A DNA stretch of 56,832 nucleotides, from positions 41,164-97,995 of the forward strand of contig MSHM01000003.1 of NCBI GenBank assembly GCA_001941225.1, written 5' to 3'. This DNA is from Oscillospiraceae bacterium Zagget12 (GTDB taxonomy: Bacteria > Bacillota > Clostridia > UBA1381). A program made the position numbers and the translations under genes. The notes under the pieces were generated by a model. The model was not told where the DNA came from and did not search any database. It saw only the letters and a list, made by a program, of their open reading frames with translations. Shown here piece after piece: positions 35,911 to 44,078 of this stretch; position 1 is the stretch's first letter; every line of letters starts with the position of its first letter.

Positions 35911-36714
35911 TTATTGAGCCGAATACTTTGTATCTGACTTAGCTATCGTAACATTTGTCATATCATAGTTATACGTATTGCCTCTTATATAACCCCAGCA
36001 GGTTGTCTTGATACCGAAAAGTCCCGACGGGATAGATGACTGATAAGCCGCCTCTGTAAGCGAACCAACCGTCTTGCCGGTGTCAATATCGGTGATAACC
36101 ACATTATACTCCTCAAGGTTGTTGTCAAGAGTAACTCTTACCTTGTACCACTTATCCGCTGAAATTGTAGCTACATTTTCGGTTCTTACGCCGTTGTTTG
36201 CGGTTATGCCGTCAAGGCTGAACACTACGTTCAAAGCAACGTCCGTTGACGAGTTAAAGCCGCTGCTTGTCGGGTCCTCAAACCAACCCATCATAAAGTT
36301 GAAATTCTGTGAATCGGATTTCATTCTTACGTCAAACTCAACCAAGCCGTAAGGACCCATCTGGTATTCGTTTGTAAGGTTTCTGTTGTAGAAATACATT
36401 GAACCCGCGCCGTCGCCGCTGCCGGTCTTATCGCTGTTTGTCCAGAAGTTACAATAATTTACTCCTCTTTCCTCGTCATAGCAGAAGGTCTGATAATGCA
36501 CGCTCGCGCTGCCCTTTGAAAGCCACGGGCTGCCGTCGATAATAATTCCCAAGCCGTGATAACCCGTTCCGTTTGCTCCGCCGATGGAAACATCGTTAAA
36601 GTCCGAATTGTTTACATACTGTACGCTTTCTTCCGCGCTTACCATCATCGGAACCGCAAAAGCCTGCACGCCGAGTATTCCGGCTGCTATAATTGAAATT
36701 AGTTTCTTTTTCAT
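35911..36714 (-). CDS. Secreted beta-sandwich (LamG/jelly-roll-like) protein
   Basis: This 267-residue exported protein has a signal peptide (MKKKLISIIAAGILG ... MMVSA). The rest forms one beta-rich domain with features of concanavalin-like folds: YGLVEFDVRMKSDSQNFNFM, ISADKWYKVRVTLDNNLEEY and NVVITDIDTGKTVGSL. Similar domains occur as carbohydrate-binding modules on pectin and hemicellulose enzymes, so glycan binding is likely. No catalytic residues could be named and no anchor is present. GGGAGAG precedes the ATG. It has its own terminator. Confidence 0.65.
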   Translation of the reverse strand: MKKKLISIIAAGILGVQAFAVPMMVSAEESVQYVNNSDFNDVSIGGANGTGYHGLGIIIDGSPWLSKGSASVHYQTFCYDEERGVNYCNFWTNSDKTGSGDGAGSMYFYNRNLTNEYQMGPYGLVEFDVRMKSDSQNFNFMMGWFEDPTSSGFNSSTDVALNVVFSLDGITANNGVRTENVATISADKWYKVRVTLDNNLEEYNVVITDIDTGKTVGSLTEAAYQSSIPSGLFGIKTTCWGYIRGNTYNYDMTNVTIAKSDTKYSAQ

Positions 36715-36873
36715 AATTACTCTCTCCCTTTCAACGCTTTTAAAGCTAATATATCATATTAATTGTATTTTACCGTGTTTTGCACAAAAAATAAATACAA
36801 AAAGCCGATAAAAATGTTTAAAAAAACGTAAACCTGCCAAACCGCGCGCAAGGCGTTCTCCGTTTTATCTGTT

Positions 36874-37593
36874 TTATTCCCCGCTCGATATGGACAGACG
36901 CTTTTCAATCTTATTAAACACAAAGGTAAGCACAAGCGTTATTATAAGATATATTACCGCCACAACCATAAAAGGAATTACGCTCATATCGCGGTTTACG
37001 GCTCTCTGAGCCGTTTTGAGCAAATCAATGAGCGCTATCGACGAGGCAAGCGCCGTATCCTTTACAAGGACAATCGTTTCATTTGCTATGGGCGGAATAA
37101 CCGTTCTTATCATCTGCGGCACAATTACATAGCGCATCGTCTGTATACCCGTGAGTCCGAGCGCCTTGGACGCCTCGTACTGACCCTTGTTTACGCCGAT
37201 AATTCCGCCTCGGAATATTTCGGCGAAGTACGCCGCGTAATTAAGCACAAACGAAAGAACCGCCGCGGTAAACATCGAGAGGGTTATGGACGCGCCGTTT
37301 GGCAGAACCACATATGTAAGTCCGAAATAAAAGAAAAACAGCTGCAGCATAAGCGGCGTTCCTCGGAATACCCAAAGATACGCGTTTATAATAAGCCTTA
37401 TCGGGAATTTTACAAACCGCCTTATCACAAAATTATCCGTCGGCTTGTCCGATACCGCCTCCTTAAGAAGAGATACAAGCAGACCTATCGGAAGAGACAG
37501 CACAAGCGTCGCGGTGAAAAGCTTTAAGGTTATTTTCAATCCCTCAAGCAGCTGCGGAAATATTTGAATTATATATTCAACAGTTTTTTGCAT
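36874..37593 (-). CDS. Polar amino acid ABC transporter permease
   Basis: This 239-residue permease of the HisM/GlnP family has five or so spans and the family signatures YLWVFRGTPLMLQLFFFYFG and the EAA loop GQYEASKALGLTGIQTMRYVIVPQ. The ATG at 37593 follows GGAG at 6 nt. It is 71 nt after the solute-binding lipoprotein gene, with a hairpin between. The ATPase gene that normally completes the transporter does not follow, because the next downstream gene is the jelly-roll protein. Confidence 0.93.
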   Translation of the reverse strand: MQKTVEYIIQIFPQLLEGLKITLKLFTATLVLSLPIGLLVSLLKEAVSDKPTDNFVIRRFVKFPIRLIINAYLWVFRGTPLMLQLFFFYFGLTYVVLPNGASITLSMFTAAVLSFVLNYAAYFAEIFRGGIIGVNKGQYEASKALGLTGIQTMRYVIVPQMIRTVIPPIANETIVLVKDTALASSIALIDLLKTAQRAVNRDMSVIPFMVVAVIYLIITLVLTFVFNKIEKRLSISSGE

Positions 37594-37617
37594 ATGTTTC
37601 TCCATAAAATGCGCAAA

Positions 37618-37644
37618 CCGCCGAAATTATCTCCATTTCAGCGG
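37618..37644 (-). other. Intercistronic hairpin in the amino acid transporter unit
   Basis: CCGCCGAAAT and ATTTCAGCGG pair with one G-T around a 7-nt loop. There is no long T-run after it on the reverse strand, so it more likely stabilises the mRNA of the highly needed binding protein or damps read-through to the permease. Confidence 0.6.
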
Positions 37645-37664
37645 CTTGCCGATTTTTCACACTA

Positions 37665-38498
37665 TTACTTTACAAGATCCTCGCCGAACCACTTAATTGA
37701 AATTTCAGACGTGGTTCCGTCCTCTTTACACTCGTCAAGAGCCTTGTTTATAGCCTCCATAAGCGAGTAATCGCCGAGTCTGCCTCCGACGCCGTAATCC
37801 TCTTCGTCAAAGCCCTCCTCAAGCACCGTGTACTGGTCAAGCATATTTTCTTTCTGAAGATAATATCTTACAAATACCTCGTCTATTACAGCCGCGTCCG
37901 CTCTGCCGGTGTTGACCTCCATAAGAACCTGTGAGTTCTCCTTGAAACGCGAAATGTTTTCATCGCCGATTGTTTCATATGTAGCTGTGTCCGCCTTTAG
38001 AGCGTCCTCTGATGTGGATCCGTCCTGGAGCGCGATTTTCTTACCCGCAAGGTCGGCTTTTGTGGTTATGTCGGAGCCCGCCTTTACAATAATCGACTGC
38101 TTTGTTGAAAGATACGGGTTCGAGAACAATACCTCCTGGCGTCTTTCGTCCGTGATTGAAAAGCCGTTCCAAATAACGTCGATTTTTCCCGTTGAAAGCT
38201 CCATACTCTTTGAATCCCAGTCTATGGGCTTAACCTCAACGCTTACGCCCATTTTCTCGGCAACGGCGTTTGCAAGGTCAATATCAAAGCCTACTATGGT
38301 ACCGTCGTCCTGAGTAAATCCCATAGGCGCGAAATCCGCGTCAAGACCGATGGTAAAGTATCCCTTTTCCTGAACATCGGCAAGCGATGTATCCTCCGCG
38401 CTTTCCGTATTCTCCTCGGTTTCCGAGCCGCAGCCCGCGAACATTGACAGGCTCAAAGCTCCCGCGAGTGCGACAATAGCTAATTTTTTCAGATTCAT
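37665..38498 (-). CDS. Amino acid ABC transporter substrate-binding lipoprotein
   Basis: This 277-residue solute-binding protein of family 3 has a lipoprotein signal with lipobox MFAGC (Cys about 23) and an acidic linker. The domain shows YFTIGLDADFAPMGF, GFDIDLANAVAEKMG, ITDERRQEVLFSNPYLS and the late DYGVGGRLGDYSLMEAINK. These bind polar amino acids or cystine-like ligands for the permease encoded next. GGAGA precedes the ATG. It is first in the two-gene unit. Confidence 0.93.
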   Translation of the reverse strand: MNLKKLAIVALAGALSLSMFAGCGSETEENTESAEDTSLADVQEKGYFTIGLDADFAPMGFTQDDGTIVGFDIDLANAVAEKMGVSVEVKPIDWDSKSMELSTGKIDVIWNGFSITDERRQEVLFSNPYLSTKQSIIVKAGSDITTKADLAGKKIALQDGSTSEDALKADTATYETIGDENISRFKENSQVLMEVNTGRADAAVIDEVFVRYYLQKENMLDQYTVLEEGFDEEDYGVGGRLGDYSLMEAINKALDECKEDGTTSEISIKWFGEDLVK

Positions 38499-38592
38499 AA
38501 TTCCATTCTCCTTTTCTTTTTTAATATACCATTATTATACTGTATCAAACTAAATTAGTAAAGTGTTTTTTTAATCTTTTTTAAATTTTCAT

Positions 38593-38620
38593 ACAAAAAC
38601 AGACCGCCGCAGCGGTCTGT
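38593..38620 (-). terminator. Terminator of the SLH-NlpC gene
   Basis: ACAGACCGC/GCGGTCTGT with loop CGCA; read leftward it is followed by TTTTTGT. It lies 28 nt after the stop at 38648. Confidence 0.85.
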
Positions 38621-38647
38621 CCGTTACCTATACATTATTTAGCTATA

Positions 38648-39976
38648 TTAATCAATTACCCTTTTACCGCCGATAAATCTTGACGAATAATATGATGAGT
38701 CAATAGAAGTATACTGAATCACCTTACCGGTTGACGGAGAATGAATCATCATTCCGTCGCCGACATATATACCTACGTGAGATGCGTAGTCGCCGCTGCC
38801 GAAGAATACAAGGTCGCCCGGCTCAAGCTGACTTCTTGTAATGTATGTACCCGGTCCGTGGAGCTGGTCGTCCGCCACACGCGGAATCGATATGCCGTTT
38901 AACGCGCATACATACTGCACAAATCCCGAACAATCAAATCCGGCGGGAGTTGTACCTCCCCATACATACGGCACTCCCAGATAATCGTCCGCCGTATCCA
39001 AAATGCTCTGCGCTAACGGATTTAACGCGAGATATTCGCTGTTCGCCATCGGAGCCTTTGACTTGTATCTGAAGTCCACCGGCAGGCTGTAAACCTCCGA
39101 GCCCTCAGCAAGCACCGCGCCGATTGTAATGGAATAATCTCTGTCCGCTGTCAGAGAACCCTCCGCGATTTCTATGTTGCTGTCATCATACACGTCCGCC
39201 AAAAGAACCGAATTAGCGTCCGAATCCTTTATTATAACGTGATATGCCACAGCGCCGCTTATCGGCGTCCATGAAACAGTAAAATTGCCTTCCTCTATCT
39301 CAGCGCCGTCCTCCGGCAGTGTTATCTCCGGCAGGTCAAGCGAAAAATCGCTGTCGCTGAAAGTATTGTATGAACGGTTTACGCTTGAAATCGCCTGTTC
39401 TCTTGTTGTTGACGCAAGAGGCTCAAGACTGTATTCATCAACTCCGCTTATAATAGAATAATTAAGCATTGTTATAACCGCTGATTTTGCCCACGAGCTT
39501 ATCTGGTCGGCATCTCCGAACGCGTCTATCACATCCGCTCCGTCATATCCGTCCGAAAGGTTGAAATCAACCTCGCTGGCTGTAAGAGTGCTGACAAGCA
39601 TCTTAGCCATTTCTTCGCGCGTTACGAGCCTATCCGGAGTAAACATACCGTCGCCCGTACCGGAAACCATTCCGTAGCAGTATGCCTGCGCGACAGCCAT
39701 ACTGTTAGTATCATAGAACGGCGATACCTCCGGCTCTATCATATCCTCACCGGTGAGCTTTTCATAAAGATTTACTACAAGCTCACAGAACTCTTCACGA
39801 GTAATATCATCCTTCAGGTTGTTTGAAACCACCGAGTACGAAACAAGTCCGGCCTCATTAGCCTGTTGGTAATCGGATACAGCCCAGCCGCTTAAATCAG
39901 CCGCCAAGGCTGAAGTACCGAACACCGCTGACAATGATACAACAGATAAGATAATCTTCTTTGCTATTTTATTCAA
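38648..39976 (-). CDS. Secreted SLH-NlpC/P60 cell-wall endopeptidase
   Basis: This 442-residue exported hydrolase has a signal peptide (MNKIAKKIILSVVSL ... SALAA), SLH modules (about 30-215; MVSGTGDGMFTPDRLVTREE, IDAFGDADQISSWAKSAVI), a fibronectin-like segment (about 225-315) and a C-terminal NlpC/P60 domain (about 325-442). The catalytic Cys is in GFDCSGFVQY (about 347), with His in SHVGIYVGDG and a third residue near MMIHSPS. It would cut D-Glu-linked peptides in peptidoglycan while bound to the wall. TTG at 39976 is chosen because AGGAGAG stands 8 nt before it; a GTG further upstream covers that ribosome site. Confidence 0.9.
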   Translation of the reverse strand: MNKIAKKIILSVVSLSAVFGTSALAADLSGWAVSDYQQANEAGLVSYSVVSNNLKDDITREEFCELVVNLYEKLTGEDMIEPEVSPFYDTNSMAVAQAYCYGMVSGTGDGMFTPDRLVTREEMAKMLVSTLTASEVDFNLSDGYDGADVIDAFGDADQISSWAKSAVITMLNYSIISGVDEYSLEPLASTTREQAISSVNRSYNTFSDSDFSLDLPEITLPEDGAEIEEGNFTVSWTPISGAVAYHVIIKDSDANSVLLADVYDDSNIEIAEGSLTADRDYSITIGAVLAEGSEVYSLPVDFRYKSKAPMANSEYLALNPLAQSILDTADDYLGVPYVWGGTTPAGFDCSGFVQYVCALNGISIPRVADDQLHGPGTYITRSQLEPGDLVFFGSGDYASHVGIYVGDGMMIHSPSTGKVIQYTSIDSSYYSSRFIGGKRVID

Positions 39977-40085
39977 GATATAATCTCTCCTTTTCACTTT
40001 AAAGACATTTCCTATGAGTTTTCCAATGTTTTTTATCCGTAATCAATTAACATACGTCATCAGGTTGTTTTTCGACGTTGACTGT

Positions 40086-40114
40086 ATTGTAACACTAAAA
40101 AATAGCCCTGTCAA
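40086..40114 (-). promoter_or_regulatory. Promoter of the SLH-NlpC gene
   Basis: On the reverse strand, TTGACA (40109-40114), 17 nt and TACAAT (40086-40091) form a near-consensus promoter about 110 nt before the start codon. Confidence 0.85.
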
Positions 40115-40579
40115 GACTTTGAACTTTAAAAATGTTAAATTTCTTAAAAATTTTGTATTGTTTTTGAAATCTTACGGTAAAATTACTGAAATATTGCCGT
40201 AATTTCGCTGAAATATTACGAAAAATCCGCGATTTTTTTACAACTCTTTCCATTTTTCGTTTACATAATTTTTTGGGCGTCCACAACATCTTGACGGTTT
40301 TTTCAAAAAATTTCAAGATATTGTTCGTTTTATGTTGAATTTAACGATAAATATTACGTTTTTGTTACAAAGTTTTAAAAAGTTGTGAAGAAATTGCTAC
40401 GAACCGCATACCTAAGCGGTTTTTTCAAAATATTTTTTTGAGAAATATTTTAAAAAATGTATTTGTTTTTTCTTATATACCTGTCCGAAAATTTGAATTT
40501 CTTCTTATTATATAACCTACACAACCCGCGCAAAGCCGATATATTGACGCGAAAGCATCCGCTTACCTGCCGATTTCGC
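40115..40579. other. A+T-rich intergenic stretch with one rightward hairpin
   Basis: About 470 nt without a credible gene; open frames here are biased in composition and lack ribosome sites. AACCGC (40402-40407) and GCGGTT (40416-40421) form a hairpin followed by TTTT, which looks like a rightward terminator although no rightward gene precedes it. A CGTC...GACGG/T-run at 40272-40307 is a weaker hairpin of the same direction. Confidence 0.4.
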
Positions 40580-40816
40580 TCACAAAAAAACACTCCGGCA
40601 AGGGTGGTTTCCCAAGACGGAGTGCAATTTGTTGTAAGCGCCGGTGGACGCCTGTTTAAGCAGGTCATTAAATATAGGACGTTCCTTTGCTCCCGAATAG
40701 CTTTCCGTTATTATTTGCGCATCGGCGTATCTGCTTTTAATTGAGCTTGTTTGCTCCTCAATGCTGTTGCCATCAAGCTGTCCCTTTGTAGATACCCTGT
40801 AATATCCGTAAATCAT
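40580..40816 (-). pseudogene. Truncated serine recombinase (resolvase N-terminal fragment)
   Basis: The first 50-60 residues match the start of serine recombinases: MIYGYYRVSTKGQLDGNSIE with the catalytic Ser in the YRVST context, then SYSGAKERPIFNDLLKQ. After about residue 58 the frame runs into unrelated sequence that is in fact a terminator hairpin (40584-40624). The rest of the catalytic domain and the DNA-binding region are missing, so this is a dead remnant. GGCGG precedes the ATG at 40816. It belongs to the decayed island next to tRNA-Thr. Confidence 0.8.
40584..40624 (-). terminator. Terminator overlapping the recombinase remnant
   Basis: CACTCCG/CGGAGTG form a stem with a 20-nt, partly pairable loop; on the reverse strand TTTTTTT follows. 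It could end read-through from the toxin-antitoxin unit. Confidence 0.75.
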
Positions 40817-40971
40817 ATTTAAACCGCCTTTTTGAATTATATTTATGACGCTAAGTTTTGACACCGCCGTAAACGGCTTAAAACCTATGCGCCGATTTTG
40901 GTGTCATTTCTTAAAAGTTTTGACACTGTATGCTTGAATTTAAAGGGTATCTGTTATGATACCCTTGTTTG

Positions 40972-41226
40972 TTACAGAGCTTTATAAATTTGCCCTCTAT
41001 TATCAATATTTACTATGTCTATAAGCCTTATTACCTCATCTATCGTATACAGTATTCGATAATTGCCTACACGCAAACGGTATATATTCAAGCCTGTAAG
41101 ACGTTTTATATCCGTTCCGTTTGGTAATTGATATATAGCCTTATATAATCTCAAACGCTGTTTTTTATCTTGCTTTTCAAGGAATTTTTGAGCAGCTTTT
41201 TCAAATTCAATTTTGTAAGTCTGCAT
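40972..41226 (-). CDS. RelE/ParE-family toxin
   Basis: This 84-residue toxin of the RelE superfamily has the strand-helix pattern KIEFEKAAQKFLEKQDKKQR, YKAIYQLPNGTDIKRLTG and YRLRVGNYRILYTIDEVIRL. The YRLRVGxYRI(L/V)Y pattern is the family core with the basic RNA-contacting residues. The C-terminus IVNIDNRGQIYKAL is typical. It overlaps the upstream antitoxin gene by 20 nt. It should cut mRNA on the ribosome or inhibit gyrase, depending on subfamily; the RelE type is more likely. Confidence 0.9.
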   Translation of the reverse strand: MQTYKIEFEKAAQKFLEKQDKKQRLRLYKAIYQLPNGTDIKRLTGLNIYRLRVGNYRILYTIDEVIRLIDIVNIDNRGQIYKAL

Positions 41227-41455
41227 AAGTCAATCCGTCCTTTTTGAGCATTTCGTCAAGAGAAACCGTTGTTCCGTCATTTTCGGTTTTTGCCGCTGTT
41301 ATCATTTCAATGTCAATAGTATCGGGGTTTTCGTCCTCGACATAATTGTTGTTATTGATATACTTGTACAATGACTTCAATACTGCTACTACAGGTGACA
41401 GCTCCGAATCGGGTATATCTTTGGTTAAATCAATTATAACATCTCTATTTGACAT
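41207..41455 (-). CDS. Antitoxin of the RelE-type module
   Basis: This 82-residue acidic protein is encoded directly before and overlapping a RelE-family toxin. It reads SNRDVIIDLTKDIPDSELSP, then a helical KSLYKYINN, and an acidic C-terminus (TVSLDEMLKKDGLTYADLQN) that is the likely toxin-binding part. No clear HTH or AbrB/Phd fold is visible, so the family is uncertain. The ATG at 41455 with AAGGG before it is preferred to a GTG at 41464. Confidence 0.75.
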   Translation of the reverse strand: MSNRDVIIDLTKDIPDSELSPVVAVLKSLYKYINNNNYVEDENPDTIDIEMITAAKTENDGTTVSLDEMLKKDGLTYADLQN

Positions 41456-41557
41456 ATTTATCACCCTTTCAATTCTTTAAGTAATATATATAGCCTATAA
41501 GCCGATTATATCACGTATATATAACAATTTCAAGAGTTTTTTATAAAGCCGCCCGAA

Positions 41558-41584
41558 AAGGGTTTACCCTGCATATAAACCCTT
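41558..41584. repeat. Perfect 9-bp inverted repeat
   Basis: AAGGGTTTA and TAAACCCTT flank a 9-nt centre, upstream of the toxin-antitoxin genes and beside the integrase remnant. There is no T-run, so it is more likely an operator or a remnant recombination site than a terminator. Confidence 0.45.
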
Positions 41585-41634
41585 GACGGCATAAGGGGCT
41601 GTTATTCTTCACTGTTTTCTATTTTATAAGTTAT

Positions 41635-41742
41635 GTCATAGTTATTACTATGGATATATACGCTCATACGACTATAGAGCATAAGCGTAAAATCGGCGAT
41701 ACATTGAATGGGATTTTAACACTTGAAAAGCATTTTTCATAA
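41635..41742 (+). pseudogene. C-terminal remnant of a tyrosine recombinase (integrase)
   Basis: The reading frame VIVITMDIYAHTTIEHKRKI, continuing GDTLNGIL to a stop at 41740, is the characteristic C-terminal end of phage/ICE tyrosine integrases. The Tyr of MDIYAH is the place of the catalytic nucleophile. All upstream integrase parts are missing. It lies 115 nt from the 3' end of tRNA-Thr, the typical integration site of such enzymes, which supports an old island. Confidence 0.75.
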
Positions 41743-41810
41743 TTTGGAATGTTAGACGTTGGATTTTCATTAGATTTTACCATATTATGGTAATGTTCAG
41801 TTGGCAGAGC

Positions 41811-41854
41811 AAAAAAAGAAAAACCTCAGAAACCGCATAATTTCTAAGGTTTTT
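41811..41854 (-). terminator. Terminator of tRNA-Thr
   Basis: Read leftward, AAAAACCTTAGAAA pairs with TTTCTGAGGTTTTT and is followed by TTTTTTT, three bases after the CCA end. Confidence 0.85.
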
Positions 41855-41856
41855 CG

Positions 41857-41932
41857 TGGAGCTAACGAGCGGAGTCGAACCGCCGACCTCTTCATTACCA
41901 ATGAAGTGCTCTGCCTACTGAGCTACGTCAGC
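41857..41932 (-). tRNA. tRNA-Thr (anticodon GGT)
   Basis: On the reverse strand the acceptor GCTGACG pairs with CGTTAGC. The D-arm is TAGCTCAGTAGGCAGAGC. The anticodon stem CTTCA/TGAAG encloses TTGGTAA (anticodon GGT). The T-arm carries GGTTCGACTCC. The CCA is encoded (41857-41859). Confidence 0.97.
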
Positions 41933-42113
41933 GTCAGCGTTACAGGTGTGTATTAAACATATTACCGAAACATTTCAATACAACCCTCAGCAGCTATGTT
42001 ATTATATTATATTTGAGAGAGTTTGTCAATACAAATTAACTTATTTTTTTAAATAAGAAAAAAAATGCGCCGCGCGACATCTTGATTTAGTTGTAAAATC
42101 ACTGTTTTTTATG

Positions 42114-42143
42114 TTGCAATATCCGAATATTATATGTTATAAT
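42114..42143 (+). promoter_or_regulatory. Promoter of the potABCD operon
   Basis: TTGCAA (42114-42119), 18 nt and TATAAT (42138-42143) lie about 50 nt before the TTG start of potA. A small CCGC/GCGG hairpin sits in the leader. Confidence 0.7.
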
Positions 42144-42197
42144 TTCCTTACCGCTTTAGCGGATTAAAGAACAAAAAATTAACCGGGAGGTAGAGAG

Positions 42198-43235
42198 TTG
42201 AACAAAAATATTATTAGTCTTGAAAACATCGCCGTTTCATTTGACGGCGAGCAAATTTTAAACAATATCAATCTTGATATTAAGGACAAAGAGTTTGTGA
42301 CATTGCTGGGGCCCTCGGGCTGCGGCAAAACAACCACGCTGCGTATTATAGGCGGCTTTTTAAAGCCGGACAGCGGCAGCGTAAAATTTGAGGGTAAGGA
42401 GATTAATAATATACCTCCCTTTAAACGTAATGTAAACACGGTATTCCAAAGATACGCGCTGTTTCCGCATCTGAACGTGTTCGACAACATCGCGTTCGGA
42501 CTTAAGGTGAAGAAATTTTCCGACAAGGAAATACAAAAAAGAGTCGGAGAAATGCTTGAGCTTGTAAACCTACGCGGATATGAAAAGCGCTCCATTGACC
42601 GTCTTTCGGGTGGACAGCAGCAAAGAGTGGCAATAGCGAGGGCTCTTGTGAACGAGCCGAAGGTACTTCTTTTGGACGAGCCTCTCGGCGCGCTTGACCT
42701 CAAGCTGAGAAAGGAAATGCAGACGGAGCTTAAACGCATACAGCAGCGTCTTGAAATTACGTTTATATATGTAACTCACGACCAGGAGGAGGCGCTCACT
42801 ATGAGCGATACGGTGGTCGTAATGAATAACGGCGATATTCAGCAGATAGGCTCGCCGGTCGATATTTACAACGAGCCGAAAAACGCGTTCATCGCCGACT
42901 TTATAGGCGAAAGCAATATCCTAAACGGTATGATGGTAAGGGATTTGCTTGTGGAAATAAGCGGTCACCAATTTGAATGTGTGGACAAGGGATTCGGCGA
43001 AAACAAAAGCGTCGATGTCGTTATACGTCCCGAGGACATAAAGCTTGTACCGCCGGATAACGCGCACATTTCCGGCGTGGTGCAGTCGGTTATTTTTAAG
43101 GGTGTGCATTATGAAATGCTTGTAGAGGCATATGACCACGACTGGCTTGTGCACTCCACAAAGGCGGCGGACGTAGGCAGCACCGTGGGAATAACCTTTG
43201 ACCCTTACGATATACATATTATGAATAAGATGTAG
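42198..43235 (+). CDS. potA: Spermidine/putrescine ABC transporter ATPase
   Basis: This 345-residue ATPase energises polyamine uptake. It has Walker [10 protein letters not shown] (about 38-46), the Q-loop [15 protein letters not shown], signature LSGGQQQR, Walker [12 protein letters not shown], switch His VTHDQEEA and a C-terminal TOBE domain (from about 280, [10 protein letters not shown]). It starts with TTG at 42198, 7 nt after GGGAGG; no ATG in this frame is as well placed. It is first of four tightly packed genes (gaps of 12 and 24 nt, then a 1-nt overlap). Confidence 0.94.
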   Translation: MNKNIISLENIAVSFDGEQILNNINLDIKDKEFVTLLGPSGCGKTTTLRIIGGFLKPDSGSVKFEGKEINNIPPFKRNVNTVFQRYALFPHLNVFDNIAFGLKVKKFSDKEIQKRVGEMLELVNLRGYEKRSIDRLSGGQQQRVAIARALVNEPKVLLLDEPLGALDLKLRKEMQTELKRIQQRLEITFIYVTHDQEEALTMSDTVVVMNNGDIQQIGSPVDIYNEPKNAFIADFIGESNILNGMMVRDLLVEISGHQFECVDKGFGENKSVDVVIRPEDIKLVPPDNAHISGVVQSVIFKGVHYEMLVEAYDHDWLVHSTKAADVGSTVGITFDPYDIHIMNKM

Positions 43236-43247
43236 GAGGGCGAGAAT

Positions 43248-44054
43248 ATGAAAAAATTGATTTCCGCCCCATATCTTTTATGGATGGCAGTATTTATAAT
43301 TGTGCCGCTTATAATGGTGGCGTACTTCGCCTTCACAACTACCGACGGCGCTTTTACGCTTGACAATCTCGCGGCGGTATCGCAATACACAAACATATTT
43401 ATACGCTCGATTTGGCTGGCGGCGATTGCCACGGTAATTTGCCTCATCATAGCGTATCCGCTCGCGCTGATACTCGCGCGCAGCGATAAAAGCTATCAAA
43501 GCGCTATGCTTATGATAGTTATGCTGCCGATGTGGATGAACTTTCTTTTAAGAACCTACGCTTGGATGACGCTTTTGGGAAATAACGGTCTTATAAACAG
43601 TTTTTTCTCACTGTTCGGTCTGGGACCCTTTAAGATGCTTAACACGCAGGGAGCGGTTGTTTTGGGAATGGTTTATAATTATCTTCCGTATATGATACTT
43701 CCGCTTTACACCGTTATGGAAAAGATTGACATAAGCGTTATCGAGGCGGCTCAGGATTTGGGCTGCAACAGCAGAAAAACTCTGTTCAAGGTCATTGTTC
43801 CTTTGAGTATGCCGGGTATAATGTCCGGAATTACAATGGTATTTGTTCCGGCGATAAGTACCTTTATCATTTCAAGAATGCTCGGAGGCGGCTCAAATTT
43901 GCTCATAGGCGACCTTATAGAAATGCAGTTTTTGGGCAACTCCTATAATCCCAACTTAGGCGCGGCAATTTCGCTTGTGCTTATGGTGATTATACTGCTG
44001 ATTATGACTATACTTAATCAATTCGACGAGGACGACGACAGAGTTCTTATGTAA
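43248..44054 (+). CDS. potB: Spermidine/putrescine ABC permease PotB
   Basis: This 268-residue inner-membrane permease has six spans. The EAA motif, VIEAAQDLGCNSRKTLFKVI (about 165-184), contacts the ATPase, with MPGIMSGITMVFVPAISTF after it. The early RTYAWMTLLG segment is typical of PotB. GGAGGG precedes the ATG by 8 nt. It pairs with PotC. Confidence 0.93.
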   Translation: MKKLISAPYLLWMAVFIIVPLIMVAYFAFTTTDGAFTLDNLAAVSQYTNIFIRSIWLAAIATVICLIIAYPLALILARSDKSYQSAMLMIVMLPMWMNFLLRTYAWMTLLGNNGLINSFFSLFGLGPFKMLNTQGAVVLGMVYNYLPYMILPLYTVMEKIDISVIEAAQDLGCNSRKTLFKVIVPLSMPGIMSGITMVFVPAISTFIISRMLGGGSNLLIGDLIEMQFLGNSYNPNLGAAISLVLMVIILLIMTILNQFDEDDDRVLM

Positions 44055-44078
44055 AAAAAGAAAGGACGTGGGATTTAA

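Noticed and set aside
40095-40316. Leftward 73-codon open frame upstream of the SLH-NlpC gene
   Set aside because: Lys/Phe-rich A+T-bias translation, no ribosome site, and it overlaps the promoter at 40086-40114.
40457-40744. Rightward 95-codon open frame
   Set aside because: Runs antisense through the recombinase fragment and its terminator, with no ribosome site.
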